Shown in pieces: positions 26,558-35,218 of a stretch of 64,000 nucleotides of DNA. The position numbers and the translations under genes were made by a program. Under the pieces are notes generated by a model. It was not told the DNA's origin. It saw only the letters and a list, made by a program, of their open reading frames with translations, and did no database searches. This DNA comes from Tistrella bauzanensis (GTDB lineage: Bacteria > Pseudomonadota > Alphaproteobacteria > Tistrellales > Tistrellaceae): NCBI RefSeq assembly GCF_014636235.1, contig NZ_BMDZ01000005.1, positions 62,001-126,000 of the forward strand, given 5' to 3'. Every line of letters begins with the position of its first letter. Position 1 is the first letter of the stretch.

Positions 26558-27402
26558 TGAGTGATCTCGGATTTACCCTTCCAATCGGCGATGGCGTCGA
26601 GGCGGTGGTCGAGTTCCTGCTCGACAATTTCACCCCCGCCTTCGACGCGATCGCCGATGTGGTGAAAGCCGTCGTCGACGCCTTCGCCGTTGCCCTGGCA
26701 TGGATGCCGTGGTGGATAATGATCATCATCATCACTGCTATCGCCTTCTGGCGGGTTGGCCGCGGCTTCGCCGTCTTCGTAATCGTCGCCCTGTTCGCCC
26801 TGGTCGGCATGGATCTGTGGGACGCGACCATGCGCAGCCTGTCGCTGGTCATCGCCTCCACCCTGCTCAGTCTGGCGATCGGCCTGCCGCTGGGCATTGC
26901 CGCCGCCCGCTCCGACCGGGTCGAGAACATGCTCAGGCCGGCGCTCGACCTGATGCAGACCATGCCGCCCTTCGTCTATCTGATCCCGGCGGTGATGTTC
27001 TTCGGCCTTGGCCAGGTGCCCGGCGCCATCGCCACGGTGATCTTCTCGATGCCGCCGGCCGTGCGCCTCACCGCTCTCGGCATCCGCCAGGTGCCGGCCG
27101 AGATGGTCGAGGCGGGGCGCGCCTTCGGGTGCAGCGATCGCCAGCTGCTCTACAAGGTCCAACTGCCGAACGCGCTGCCGGCGATCATGGCCGGCGTCAA
27201 CCAGACGATCATGCTGTCGCTGTCGATGGTGGTCATCGCCTCGATGATCGGCGCGGGTGGCCTTGGCAACGAGGTGCTGCGCGGCATCCAGCGGCTGGAT
27301 ATCGGCCTGGGCTTCGAAGCCGGGCTGGGCGTGGTGGTGCTGGCGATCGTGCTCGACCGGCTGACCCAGAGCGTCGGACGCAGCAAGGCGCGCAAGCGCT
27401 GA
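26557..27402 (+). CDS. proW: Glycine betaine/L-proline ABC transporter permease
   Basis: A 281-residue ProW-type permease. An N-terminal amphipathic segment (TLPIGDGVEAVVEFLLDNFT) and several membrane helices from about residue 45 precede the binding-protein-dependent permease domain (SLSLVIASTLLSLAIGLPLG, MPPFVYLIPAVMFFG, and the ATPase-contact loop EAGRAFGCSDRQLLYKVQLP). It forms the membrane channel with ProV and ProX. The start is translationally coupled to proV. Confidence 0.95.
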   Translation: MSDLGFTLPIGDGVEAVVEFLLDNFTPAFDAIADVVKAVVDAFAVALAWMPWWIMIIIITAIAFWRVGRGFAVFVIVALFALVGMDLWDATMRSLSLVIASTLLSLAIGLPLGIAAARSDRVENMLRPALDLMQTMPPFVYLIPAVMFFGLGQVPGAIATVIFSMPPAVRLTALGIRQVPAEMVEAGRAFGCSDRQLLYKVQLPNALPAIMAGVNQTIMLSLSMVVIASMIGAGGLGNEVLRGIQRLDIGLGFEAGLGVVVLAIVLDRLTQSVGRSKARKR

Positions 27403-27482
27403 GCCCCGATGGCCGGCTCTGTGTTGGCCACCATCCCGTTCACTTTCTGATCGATCCTCGCACCTACCTGAAGGAGACCACC

Positions 27483-28364
27483 ATGAGCTTCATCCCGAAG
27501 CGTGCCCTCGCGGCGCTCGTCGCCACCGCCGTCACCGGCGTGCTGGCGGCCCCGGCCACGGCCGCAGAGGAGAAGAAGATCAACATCGGCTGGACCGCCT
27601 GGTCCGACGCGGAAGCGGTGACCAAGCTTGCCGCCAAGCTGATGGAAGACCGCCTTGGCTATGACGTCGAACTGACACTCGCCGATATCGGGCCGCAGTA
27701 TCAGGGTGTCGAAAACGGCGATCTGGACCTGATGATGATGTCCTGGCTGCCCGACACCCATGGCGATTATTACAAGAAGGCCGCCGGCAAGATCATCGAT
27801 CTCGGGCCGATCTATACCGGCGCCAAGCTGGGCTGGGTGGTTCCGAATTACATTCCGGAAGATCAGCTCAAGTCGCTGGCCGACCTGAAGAAGCCCGAGG
27901 TCGCCGAGAAGCTGGACAGCAAGATCCAGGGCATCGACCCCGGTGCCGGCCTGATGCGGCTGTCCGATGAGGCGATCAAGACCTATGGTCTGGACTACGA
28001 GCTGGTCTCGGCTTCCGGCGCCGCGATGACCGCCGCCCTCGACCGCGCCATCAAGCGCGACGAGTGGATCGTGGTCACCGGCTGGAGCCCGCACTGGATG
28101 TTCGGCGCCTATGACCTGCGCTATCTCGACGATCCCGAGGGCGCCCTCGGCGGTGCCGAGCGGGTCCATGCCATCGCCCGTATGGGCCTGGATCGCGAGC
28201 AGCCGGAAGCCTTCGGTTTCCTCAGCCGCTTCAACATCCCGCTCGCCGAGCTGGAAGCGTTGATGGCCGAGGCGAACGAGACCTCGTATGAGGCCGCGGT
28301 CGACAACTACATCGAGAACCATCCGGCGCGGGTGGAATACTGGGTCACCGGCAAGATCGGCTGA
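27483..28364 (+). CDS. proX: Glycine betaine/L-proline ABC transporter substrate-binding protein
   Basis: A 293-residue OpuAC-type periplasmic binding protein. Signal peptide residues 1-27 (ALAALVATAVTGVLAAPATA), then INIGWTAWSDAEAVTKLAAK and conserved aromatic positions such as WLPDTHGDYY, KLGWVVPNYIP and VVTGWSPHWMF, which form the aromatic box for quaternary amines. It is the last gene of proVWX, with an 80-bp spacer after proW and a terminator behind it. Confidence 0.95.
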   Translation: MSFIPKRALAALVATAVTGVLAAPATAAEEKKINIGWTAWSDAEAVTKLAAKLMEDRLGYDVELTLADIGPQYQGVENGDLDLMMMSWLPDTHGDYYKKAAGKIIDLGPIYTGAKLGWVVPNYIPEDQLKSLADLKKPEVAEKLDSKIQGIDPGAGLMRLSDEAIKTYGLDYELVSASGAAMTAALDRAIKRDEWIVVTGWSPHWMFGAYDLRYLDDPEGALGGAERVHAIARMGLDREQPEAFGFLSRFNIPLAELEALMAEANETSYEAAVDNYIENHPARVEYWVTGKIG

Positions 28365-28388
28365 TCTCTGCCGTCCTGATCTGACGGA

Positions 28389-28422
28389 AGGGCCACCCCG
28401 GGCAACCGGCGGTGGCTCTTTT
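28389..28422 (+). terminator. Intrinsic terminator after proX
   Basis: Stem AGGGCCACC (28389-28397) with GGTGGCTCT (28411-28419, one G-T pair), 13-base loop, followed by TTT. Fits the end of the proVWX transcript. Confidence 0.8.
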
Positions 28423-28479
28423 CGTTGGTGACGGTCGCTGTTATTCTATCCATGGTTTATATGTGCCTGGAGATGGCCG

Positions 28480-28974
28480 ATGCGGCGACACCTGCCCACC
28501 CTGCTGGCGGCCTTGGCCTTGCCCCTGATGGCGATGACGGCGACTGCCGCCCCCAGGCTTCATCCGGGAGAAACCGGCCACGGGCCCGCCGATGCGCAGG
28601 CGATGGTGGCGCGCGCCGTCGCCTATTTCGACACCCATGGCGAGGCGGCCGGACTTGCCGAGGTGACGCGCGGGCCCCGTGTCTTCAATGATGGCGACCT
28701 CTATGTCTTCGTCTATGACCTGGACGGCACCTGCCGTGCCCATGCCCGCCGGCCAGGACAGGCCGGCAGCAACCTGCGCGGCATCCGCGACCGCAATGGC
28801 GTGGCCTTCATTCAGGACTGGATCCGCATCGCCCGGTCGCCCGCCGGTGCCGGCTGGTCACGCTATGACTATGCCCATGAGGCGAGCGGGCGCGTGCTTG
28901 AGAAACAGGCCTATATCCAGCGCAGCGGTGACCTGCTGATCGGCGTCTCGGCCTTCCTCTATCCCGACGACTGA
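28480..28974 (+). CDS. Secreted Cache-domain protein
   Basis: A 164-residue exported protein: signal peptide residues 1-23, then a single Cache-like domain. Features are the long helix DAQAMVARAVAYFDTHGEAA, the strand VFNDGDLYVFVYDLDGTCRA, GVAFIQDWIRIA and YDYAHEASGRVLEKQAYIQR. Such domains bind small ligands and usually form the sensor part of chemoreceptors or kinases. Here there is no transmembrane anchor or signalling domain after it. It overlaps the following frame by a base or so, but that gene probably starts later. Confidence 0.8.
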   Translation: MRRHLPTLLAALALPLMAMTATAAPRLHPGETGHGPADAQAMVARAVAYFDTHGEAAGLAEVTRGPRVFNDGDLYVFVYDLDGTCRAHARRPGQAGSNLRGIRDRNGVAFIQDWIRIARSPAGAGWSRYDYAHEASGRVLEKQAYIQRSGDLLIGVSAFLYPDD

Positions 28975-29030
28975 TGCCTGCGACACTCTGTCGCAGTATC
29001 CGGCCGGTGGTCCTGCGGCACAAAGGGGCC

Positions 29031-29453
29031 ATGATAATGCGCAGCCGGTCAGCCGGCGGCCGCCGCAGCGGGCGCCGCCATCGCCATGGCCTCGCCGCCT
29101 GGGCCATCGCCCTGGCGGTGATCCTGCGCGCGATGCTGCCGGCCGGCGTGATGCCCGATCCGACGGCACGCGCCGATGGCCGCTTCGACATCGTCACCTG
29201 CCTGGGGCTGGTGATTGCGGCCCCGGGCGAGGCATCGGGTGATGGCAACACCACCGGCGCCGGCACGGTCTGCGATTTCGCCGTCACCGCCATGGCCGAC
29301 CGTCTGCCGGTGCCGGTCGCCCTGCCGCTGCCGGCCATGGTGGCAGAGCCCCGGCCACAGGTGATGATCCCCGCCGCCGCGCCGGTCACCGCCCGCGCCG
29401 GCCCGCCTCTTGGTGCCACGGCACCACCGCGCCCGCTCCCGACCCTCGCATAA
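29031..29453 (+). CDS. DUF2946-like small exported/membrane protein
   Basis: A 140-residue protein. Arg/His-rich N-terminus, one hydrophobic segment (LAAWAIALAVILRAMLPAGV), a pair of Cys (VTCLGLV and VCDFAVT) and a Pro/Ala-rich tail. This layout is like DUF2946 proteins, often found beside PepSY or TonB-receptor genes and sometimes linked with copper. The ATG at 29031, with AAAGGGG just upstream, is favoured over the frame opening at 28974. Assignment is moderate. Confidence 0.62.
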   Translation: MIMRSRSAGGRRSGRRHRHGLAAWAIALAVILRAMLPAGVMPDPTARADGRFDIVTCLGLVIAAPGEASGDGNTTGAGTVCDFAVTAMADRLPVPVALPLPAMVAEPRPQVMIPAAAPVTARAGPPLGATAPPRPLPTLA

Positions 29454-29516
29454 CGCGCGCCGCCGCCTGCCAGCGGCCGCGCATCTGTTGCTTCAGGTTG
29501 CGGATCGGACCTTCTG

Positions 29517-30938
29517 ATGACCATCACGGCCACACCCGCGCAGGCACGCGCGGCGACGGCCACGCTGGGGCGCGCGCTCTATCGCGGCCTCTGGCGCTGG
29601 CATTTCTTCGCGGGGCTGATCGCCCTGCCCTTCCTGCTGCTGCTGGCCACCACCGGCGGCCTCTATCTCTACAAGGACAGCCTGGATCGGCTGATCGACG
29701 GCCGGCTGCTGGTGCTGGACCAGCCGGTCGCGGCCGGCGATGCGCTGGTGCCGCCATCGGCGCTGATCCGGGCCGTCACCGAACGCCACCCTCAGGCCAC
29801 CGTCACCGCCTATCTGGCACCGGCGGCCACCGACCGCAGCGCCGGCATCGCCATCCGAGATGCCGACGGCACCGCCCGCACGGTGTTCCTGGACCCGCGC
29901 GATGCCGGGGTGCTGGGTGACCGTGCCGATCTGGCGGCGCCGATGATGGTGGTGCGCCGGCTGCACAGCCTGATCATCGCCGGCGACATCCCCAATCTGA
30001 TCATCGAGGTCGTCGGCGGCTGGACGGTGTCGCTGATCCTGACCGGCGTCTATCTGTGGTGGCCGCGCGGGCGCGGCGGACAGAACGCTGGCGGCGTGTT
30101 CTGCATCCGCACGGCGTCCCGCGGCCGGCCCGGTCCGGCCGGGCGGGTGTTCTGGCGCGATATGCACGCGGTGATCGGCATCGTCGTGGCGCCGGTGATC
30201 CTGTTCCTGGCGCTGTCGGGCATGGCCTGGACCCAGGTCTGGGGGCCTGCGGTGCGCGGGGCCGCCACCGATGCCGGCCTCGGCTATCCGCTGGGTGTCT
30301 GGCAGGCGGTACCGGTCTCGCCCGTACCGACATCGGCGCTGGGGGACACCGCCTGGACGCTGGAAGACGCGCCATTGCCGCGATCGGTGGCACCGGCCGG
30401 CAGTGGTTCTGCCATGCCCGATATCGGCATCGACCGCGCCGATACCATCGCCCGCCGGCTTGGCGTCGCCCCCGGATACAAGCTGTCGGTGCCCCGGGCG
30501 CCCGACGGGGTTTATACGGCGATGGTGTTTCCGCATGATCTGGCGCGCCAGCAGATCATCCATTTGAACCGCTGGACCGGCGAAACCCTGATCGATGCCC
30601 GCTATGCCGATTACGGCACCGTTGCCCGGCTGACCGAATGGGGCGTCAATGTCCATATGGGCCAGGAATATGGCCCCGTGAACCGGCTGGTGCTGCTGAT
30701 CGCCTGCATCGGCCTGGCCGCTATGTGCCTGGCAGCACCGGTGATGTGGTGGAAGCGCCGCCCGAAGGGCCGGCTGGCAGCACCCCGACAGGTTGAAGGC
30801 CGGGTGATGGCGCGTGCAGCCGCCCTGATGCTGGTGCCGGCGGTGATCTTCCCGGTGATGGGGGCCACCATGCTGGCGGCACTCGCCGCCGAAACCGCGG
30901 CCTTCCTGATCGCACGCCGCCGCCATGCCGCCACCTGA
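29517..30938 (+). CDS. PepSY-associated transmembrane (PepSY-TM) protein
   Basis: A 473-residue inner-membrane protein. Helix 1 near residues 28-50 (RWHFFAGLIALPFLLLLATT) is followed by GGLYLYKD and a periplasmic loop, two central helices (VSLILTGVYLWWPRG and DMHAVIGIVVAPVILFLAL), a second loop with PepSY features and two C-terminal helices. Conserved His residues in the helices (RWHFF, RRLHSL, RDMHAV, VNVHMGQ) are typical of the family, which includes iron/siderophore reductase-type proteins. It follows the DUF2946-like gene and may handle metal or siderophore reduction. Confidence 0.88.
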   Translation: MTITATPAQARAATATLGRALYRGLWRWHFFAGLIALPFLLLLATTGGLYLYKDSLDRLIDGRLLVLDQPVAAGDALVPPSALIRAVTERHPQATVTAYLAPAATDRSAGIAIRDADGTARTVFLDPRDAGVLGDRADLAAPMMVVRRLHSLIIAGDIPNLIIEVVGGWTVSLILTGVYLWWPRGRGGQNAGGVFCIRTASRGRPGPAGRVFWRDMHAVIGIVVAPVILFLALSGMAWTQVWGPAVRGAATDAGLGYPLGVWQAVPVSPVPTSALGDTAWTLEDAPLPRSVAPAGSGSAMPDIGIDRADTIARRLGVAPGYKLSVPRAPDGVYTAMVFPHDLARQQIIHLNRWTGETLIDARYADYGTVARLTEWGVNVHMGQEYGPVNRLVLLIACIGLAAMCLAAPVMWWKRRPKGRLAAPRQVEGRVMARAAALMLVPAVIFPVMGATMLAALAAETAAFLIARRRHAAT

Positions 30939-30983
30939 CCAGCCACCACCTGACCGGCCGCGCGTCTTCGACGACCGGCGCGG

Positions 30984-31943
30984 TCAGCCATGCGGGCTGT
31001 GCCGGAAGTCACTGGGCGACGTGCCATAGGCCGCCTTGAACCGGCGGCTGAAATGGGCGGCGTTCTGAAAGCCCCAGGAAAAGGCGATATCGGTGATGGT
31101 GCGCTGCGCCATCACCGGGCTTGCCAGATCGCGGCGACAACGGCGCAGACGCTCCGCGATGACGTATTGCGACAGGGTGATGCCTTCCGGCTCGAACAGG
31201 CCATGGAGATGGCGCAACGACATGCCCGTCGCGGCCGCGATCCGCGCCGGCGACAGCGCCGGATCGTCGAGATGCCGTTCGATATGCGCCTTCACCCGCA
31301 GGATCTGCGCCTCGCGCAGCCCGCCCGGCGGACAGGCTGCGTGACCGGCATCAAGCGCGCCCACCAGCACGCCCAGCATCGCTTCCGTCAGCGCATCGCC
31401 ACGCCCCACCCGGCCCGACAACACCGCTGGCGCCATCATACCGATAAAGTCGGCAACCACGGCAGCCGCGGCCGATCCCGCCGGCATCCGGCTGTCGATC
31501 GCGTGCCAGGATCCGGGCAGCCACTGCCGCAACCGCGCAAGCGGCATCAGGACCGAGATCTTGTGCAGACGCTCGACCACCTCGAAGCGCATCGGCCGGG
31601 TGGTGTTCCAGATCAGCACGTCACCGGCGCCAAGCACCATGCCCCTGCCATCAATGGTGAAGTGCTCGCGCCCGCCAAGCACCAGTTGCACCGCCATCTG
31701 ATCGGGCTGGTCATGGGACATGCCCGGCCGCTTGCGTATGCCGCCACATGGATCGCAACGGCATTCGATCACCTGAAAGCTGTCGATGCTGCGCTGCAAG
31801 ATCTCCACGTCGAAAGCCGCCTGCGCCGGGCCGGTCAGCGTCCAGGCGTCATAGACCCGGCATAGTCTCTCGCGCCACGCCTCCTGCTGGTCTTTGTCCT
31901 CATGGATGGCGCTTCGCCACACGGTCTCCGTAGTCATGGCCAT
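30984..31943 (-). CDS. AraC-family transcriptional regulator
   Basis: A 319-residue regulator with an N-terminal AraC-binding-like (FeaR/NphR-type) sensor half (VQLVLGGREHFTIDGRGMVL, LGAGDVLIWNTTRP) and a C-terminal double helix-turn-helix at about 215-315 (LSPARIAAATGMSLRHLHGLF and TITDIAFSWGFQNAAHFSRR). It lies downstream of, and on the same strand as, the NTF2-like and cupin genes, so it may control them. It is convergent with the PepSY gene. Confidence 0.92.
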   Translation of the reverse strand: MAMTTETVWRSAIHEDKDQQEAWRERLCRVYDAWTLTGPAQAAFDVEILQRSIDSFQVIECRCDPCGGIRKRPGMSHDQPDQMAVQLVLGGREHFTIDGRGMVLGAGDVLIWNTTRPMRFEVVERLHKISVLMPLARLRQWLPGSWHAIDSRMPAGSAAAAVVADFIGMMAPAVLSGRVGRGDALTEAMLGVLVGALDAGHAACPPGGLREAQILRVKAHIERHLDDPALSPARIAAATGMSLRHLHGLFEPEGITLSQYVIAERLRRCRRDLASPVMAQRTITDIAFSWGFQNAAHFSRRFKAAYGTSPSDFRHSPHG

Positions 31944-32068
31944 GGCGGATGTCCTCCCGGACCGACGTCTTCTTGTTATTCAACGTCATTTTCGTCCCAC
32001 ACGACATGATCCTACCATGATGGCGGCGATGGACAACGCAATCCGCCCGCCCGGCATCCCTCTCCCCT

Positions 32069-32431
32069 TCAGGCCGACAGTGATGTGAAGCTCTGGATCA
32101 CGATCCGGCCATCGCGCACCACCAGCGTATCGGTTGCCATCGCCACGAAAGGCGGTGCCGACCAGACGAGATAGGCAACCTCGCCCTCGACAATCTGCCG
32201 GTCTATCCGGAACGCCTCCCAGAACGCCGGAGACACCCCGCGAAGGAAGGCCTCGAAGAAGCCACTGATCTCGACGGGGCCGCGATGAACGCCATCCGGC
32301 GTGATCACCACCGCATGCTCGGCATAATCGGACAGAATGGCGGGCACGCCGTCGGCGAAGGCCGCGAGATGATGCGCGAGCACGCGCTCCGTCGCTGCGG
32401 TGGCATCATCCTGCCGGGCACTCATGGACAT
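32069..32431 (-). CDS. NTF2-like (SnoaL/DUF4440-type) protein
   Basis: A 120-residue cone-shaped alpha+beta-barrel protein. N-terminal helices (AATERVLAHHLAAFADGVPA), ILSDYAEHAVVITPDGVHRG, then strands EGEVAYLVWSAPP and TDTLVVRDGRIVIQSFTSLS. The family covers isomerases, dehydratases and ligand-binding proteins; no catalytic assignment can be made. It lies between the cupin and AraC genes. Confidence 0.82.
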   Translation of the reverse strand: MSMSARQDDATAATERVLAHHLAAFADGVPAILSDYAEHAVVITPDGVHRGPVEISGFFEAFLRGVSPAFWEAFRIDRQIVEGEVAYLVWSAPPFVAMATDTLVVRDGRIVIQSFTSLSA

Positions 32432-32509
32432 GGGACTGATCCTCGATATCTGCGGGGCGCCGGCCGGCCGGCGCCCCCTGGCGTTGACCTGACCGGATCG
32501 GATGCGCCC

Positions 32510-32986
32510 TCAGGCCGCATCCACCTCTGCCAGAAACGCCTGCCATGCGCCCTGTGCCTCGGCCCAGCCGATATTGGCGATCACCTGGCCATCGGCCTGG
32601 ATGAAGGCCAGCGGCCCCAGGAAGGTCATGTAGAATTCGCTCGGCTCAGGAAAGAAGGTCCGGTCATGGCGCGCGCCCGAGGATTCGTAGCCATAGCCGG
32701 GTGCCACGGCGGTATCGCCCCCCTGATCACGGCCGCCGCGAACGTCCATCCGCCCTCGGGTCAGGAAATATTCGCCAGGACCGGTGTGGATATGGGCGGC
32801 GAAGGATGACCCCGCCGGACAGGTGAAGATCGCGGTCCAACTGCCCGCCTCAGGCGAGACATGCAGCAGTTTCCAGGTGATGCCGCCGGCCGAGAAGGCG
32901 TCGGGAAACGGCGCCCACGGACCATCGTCGATCTGGACGTATTCTTCGGGGCTCTGCGCTTTGGCAATCTTGCCGGTGGACATCTG
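32510..32986 (-). CDS. Cupin-domain protein
   Basis: About 158 residues with a cupin barrel. Motif 1 is GSSFAAHIHTGPGEYFLTRGR (His pair and Glu as likely metal ligands), and a partial motif 2 lies further on (YGYESSGARHDRTFFPE). It resembles the ChrR/acetylacetone-dioxygenase-like cupins. The frame is open to 33043; I favour the ATG at 32986, or the GTG two codons earlier that has GGAGG close by. The substrate is unknown. It is probably in one unit with the NTF2-like gene. Confidence 0.78.
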   Translation of the reverse strand, partial: QMSTGKIAKAQSPEEYVQIDDGPWAPFPDAFSAGGITWKLLHVSPEAGSWTAIFTCPAGSSFAAHIHTGPGEYFLTRGRMDVRGGRDQGGDTAVAPGYGYESSGARHDRTFFPEPSEFYMTFLGPLAFIQADGQVIANIGWAEAQGAWQAFLAEVDAA

Positions 32987-33282
32987 CACGGGTCGTCCTC
33001 CCATCGTCATGCTTGTCTGCGCCCGTCGTTTCGCGGCCGTCACCTGATCGGATCAGGGCCTCTTGCGGGCTTGAACAGGCTAGCGACAGATGGGCCGGGC
33101 CGCATGTCTGGCGGTGCAGTCTGATCCGGCTGTGCGTGCGCATGCCCGTTCAGGACATGCCGGCGCAGCCGCGATCGGGTTATGGTGCCGACATGGCCGG
33201 TGCGGTCATCCGCGCCATGCCCCGGCCGCACCGAACTGATGTGACGACCATCCCTATGTGACGACGATGGCGAGGATACCCC

Positions 33283-33819
33283 ATGGCCAGTACTGATGGC
33301 GCCCCCCTGGCAACCAGCGAGACGGCGACCAGCGACTTCGTGCTCAATCAGACCATGCTGCGGGTGCGCGACCCTGAACGGTCGGTGGCCTTCTATGGCG
33401 AGGTTCTGGGCATGCGCCTGCTGCGGCGCTTCGACTTTCCCGAGATGAAATTCTCGCTCTACTTCATGGGCTATATGGGTGCCGACGACGCGCCGGTGCC
33501 GGAAGATCCGCGCGCCGCCGCGGAATGGGTGTTCCGGCAGAAGGGGGTTCTGGAGCTGACCCATAACTGGGGCACGGAAACCGACCCTGATTTCGCCGGC
33601 TATCACAATGGCAATGCCGAACCGCGCGGCTTCGGCCATATCGGCATCACCGTGCCCGATGTCGAGGCGGCCTGCACGCGCTTCGAGGCGCTCGGCGTCA
33701 GCTTCGTGAAACGGCCCGACGAGGGCCGGATGAAGGGGCTGGCCTTCATCCGCGACCCCGACGGCTACTGGATCGAGATTCTGTCGGCCGGTGGCCTTGC
33801 CGCGCTGATCGTGCCGTAG
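33283..33819 (+). CDS. gloA: Lactoylglutathione lyase (glyoxalase I)
   Basis: A 178-residue glyoxalase I that detoxifies methylglyoxal with glutathione. Metal ligands are visible as Gln23 ([10 protein letters not shown]), Glu91 ([12 protein letters not shown]), His119 ([11 protein letters not shown]) and Glu165 (YWIEIL). The protein has the longer eukaryote/proteobacteria-type insertion. It stands alone on the plus strand and converges with the 2OG oxygenase gene. Confidence 0.95.
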   Translation: MASTDGAPLATSETATSDFVLNQTMLRVRDPERSVAFYGEVLGMRLLRRFDFPEMKFSLYFMGYMGADDAPVPEDPRAAAEWVFRQKGVLELTHNWGTETDPDFAGYHNGNAEPRGFGHIGITVPDVEAACTRFEALGVSFVKRPDEGRMKGLAFIRDPDGYWIEILSAGGLAALIVP

Positions 33820-33852
33820 CCACGCGATGACGACAGGCCGATGGCGGCCGGT

Positions 33853-34908
33853 TCAGCCGGCATCGGCCTCGCCACCCGCCTTGCGATAGGAAAAGGTCTC
33901 GTCGAAGCGCGACAGGATATAGGCGCCCGAGGTGACGGTCGGATAACGCGCCGGGCGTTCAGGCGTGACGCAGGTCTCCAGCACCTCGATCGGGGTGTCG
34001 TAATCGGGGCCGAAGAAGAACGGGATCGAATAGCGCTCACGTCCTGAACGGTTGATCGCCCGATGCACGGTCGAGGCGAAGACATCATTGGTCCAGCGCG
34101 CCATCTGGTCGCCGACATTGACGATGAAGGTGCCGGGGATCGGCGGTGCCTCGATCCACTCGCCGGCGCCGTTGACCACCTGAAGCGCCGAGATGCCGGC
34201 CTGCTGGTTCAGAATGGTGAAGCACTCATAATCCGAATGCGCGCCGATGCCGATCTGGCTCTCGTCGACCGGCCCGTCCTGGCTGGGATAATGCAGCACG
34301 CGCAACTGCGCCATCGGCTTGCCGATCAAGGGCTCGAAATGATCCTCGGGCAAGCCCAGCGCCAGGGCGAAGCCGCGGAAGATCCGGCGGCCAAGCCCGT
34401 ACATCTGGGCGTAATAGGCGTCCATGGCCGGGCGGAAGCCATCAAGCTCCGGCCAGACATTCGGCCCGTACATCGATTTGCCGGCCAGCACGTCCGGATC
34501 ATCCGCCGGCACCTCCAACGCCATGTCGAAGGCTTCATGCACGTCGCCGCGCGCGGTGGGATCGGTGTTCTCCTCAAGCAGCGGCACATAGCCGCGATGA
34601 TTGGTCGATTTGCGGATGTGGATCTGCATCTTCCGATCCATCGGCAGCGCGAAGAAATCGCGGGCCGCCACATAGGTCGCCTCGATCGCCGCCGGATCGA
34701 CCCCATGGTTGCGGACATAGAAAAAGCCGACGCGGGTGCAGGCATCGCGCACCGCATCTCCCACCGCCATCCGCTCGGCAGCACTGGCTGCAGGATCGAC
34801 CAGCGCCTGAAAATCGATCACCGGAATATCGGTGAAGGCGAGGCTGCGGGCGGCAAGCCCGGTTGCGACGAGTTCGCGCGGCCCGTTGCCGGTCTGAACC
34901 ACGGCCAT
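33853..34908 (-). CDS. 2-oxoglutarate/Fe(II) oxygenase of the isopenicillin N synthase family
   Basis: A 351-residue oxygenase with an N-terminal DIOX_N domain (IPVIDFQALVD, GFFYVRNHGVD) and a C-terminal 2OG-Fe(II) domain. Iron ligands are His224 and Asp226 (AHSDYE) and His282 (STVHRAIN); the 2OG-binding motif is R292-x-S294 (RYSIPFFF). The ATG at 34908 is chosen because the longer frame to 35040 crosses the promoter region and its operator. It is divergent from a nucleoside/nucleobase ABC operon across a RutR-type box, which suggests a nucleobase or related heterocycle as substrate. Thymine-7-hydroxylase belongs to the same superfamily; this link is inference. Confidence 0.9.
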   Translation of the reverse strand: MAVVQTGNGPRELVATGLAARSLAFTDIPVIDFQALVDPAASAAERMAVGDAVRDACTRVGFFYVRNHGVDPAAIEATYVAARDFFALPMDRKMQIHIRKSTNHRGYVPLLEENTDPTARGDVHEAFDMALEVPADDPDVLAGKSMYGPNVWPELDGFRPAMDAYYAQMYGLGRRIFRGFALALGLPEDHFEPLIGKPMAQLRVLHYPSQDGPVDESQIGIGAHSDYECFTILNQQAGISALQVVNGAGEWIEAPPIPGTFIVNVGDQMARWTNDVFASTVHRAINRSGRERYSIPFFFGPDYDTPIEVLETCVTPERPARYPTVTSGAYILSRFDETFSYRKAGGEADAG

Positions 34909-35218
34909 GGTCTGGGGTCTCCGTTCGGCTGTCGGTGAAGATGGCCCGCCGGAGCGGGCGAAGCGGATGCCAGCAAGAAGCGGACCACAGCGAGAGACGG
35001 CCGGCCATGCCGCCGTGGAGTGGCGGCGAATTCCGACCAATTGGTCAAAATATAGACAACATTCCCTGTCTGTTCATAAATTATGCACGCATGGCGATGC
35101 AGCGGCAGCCAGTTCGGGCAGCGAGCGGTTCATCTGCGGCCATCGGGCAGAGCGGCACGGGCCTTGCTTTACCGATGCCCCAGCACGCATCCCCTCGGCT
35201 CTGAAGGACCGCCACACC
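34909..35218. other. Divergent promoter region of the oxygenase and ABC operon
   Basis: A 310-base spacer without a gene. Plus-strand promoter candidate: TAGACA (35053-35058) and ATAAAT (35076-35081), 17-base spacing. Minus-strand candidate: TGAACA (35076-35071) and TATATT (35054-35049), 16-base spacing. The RutR-like box lies between and next to both. Confidence 0.6.
35033..35048. promoter_or_regulatory. RutR-type operator
   Basis: CCGACCAATTGGTCAA matches the known E. coli RutR consensus TTGACCAnnTGGTCAA at all but the first two bases; the core GACCAATTGGTC (35035-35046) is a perfect palindrome. It sits between the two divergent promoters, where a repressor could act on both. The rutR-like gene is the last gene of the plus-strand operon. 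Confidence 0.78.

Noticed and set aside
29493..30926. Long minus-strand frame opposite the PepSY gene (and similar ones at 36165-37886 and 27150-28322)
   Set aside because: Shadow composition, no motifs, and the plus-strand genes have full family signatures.
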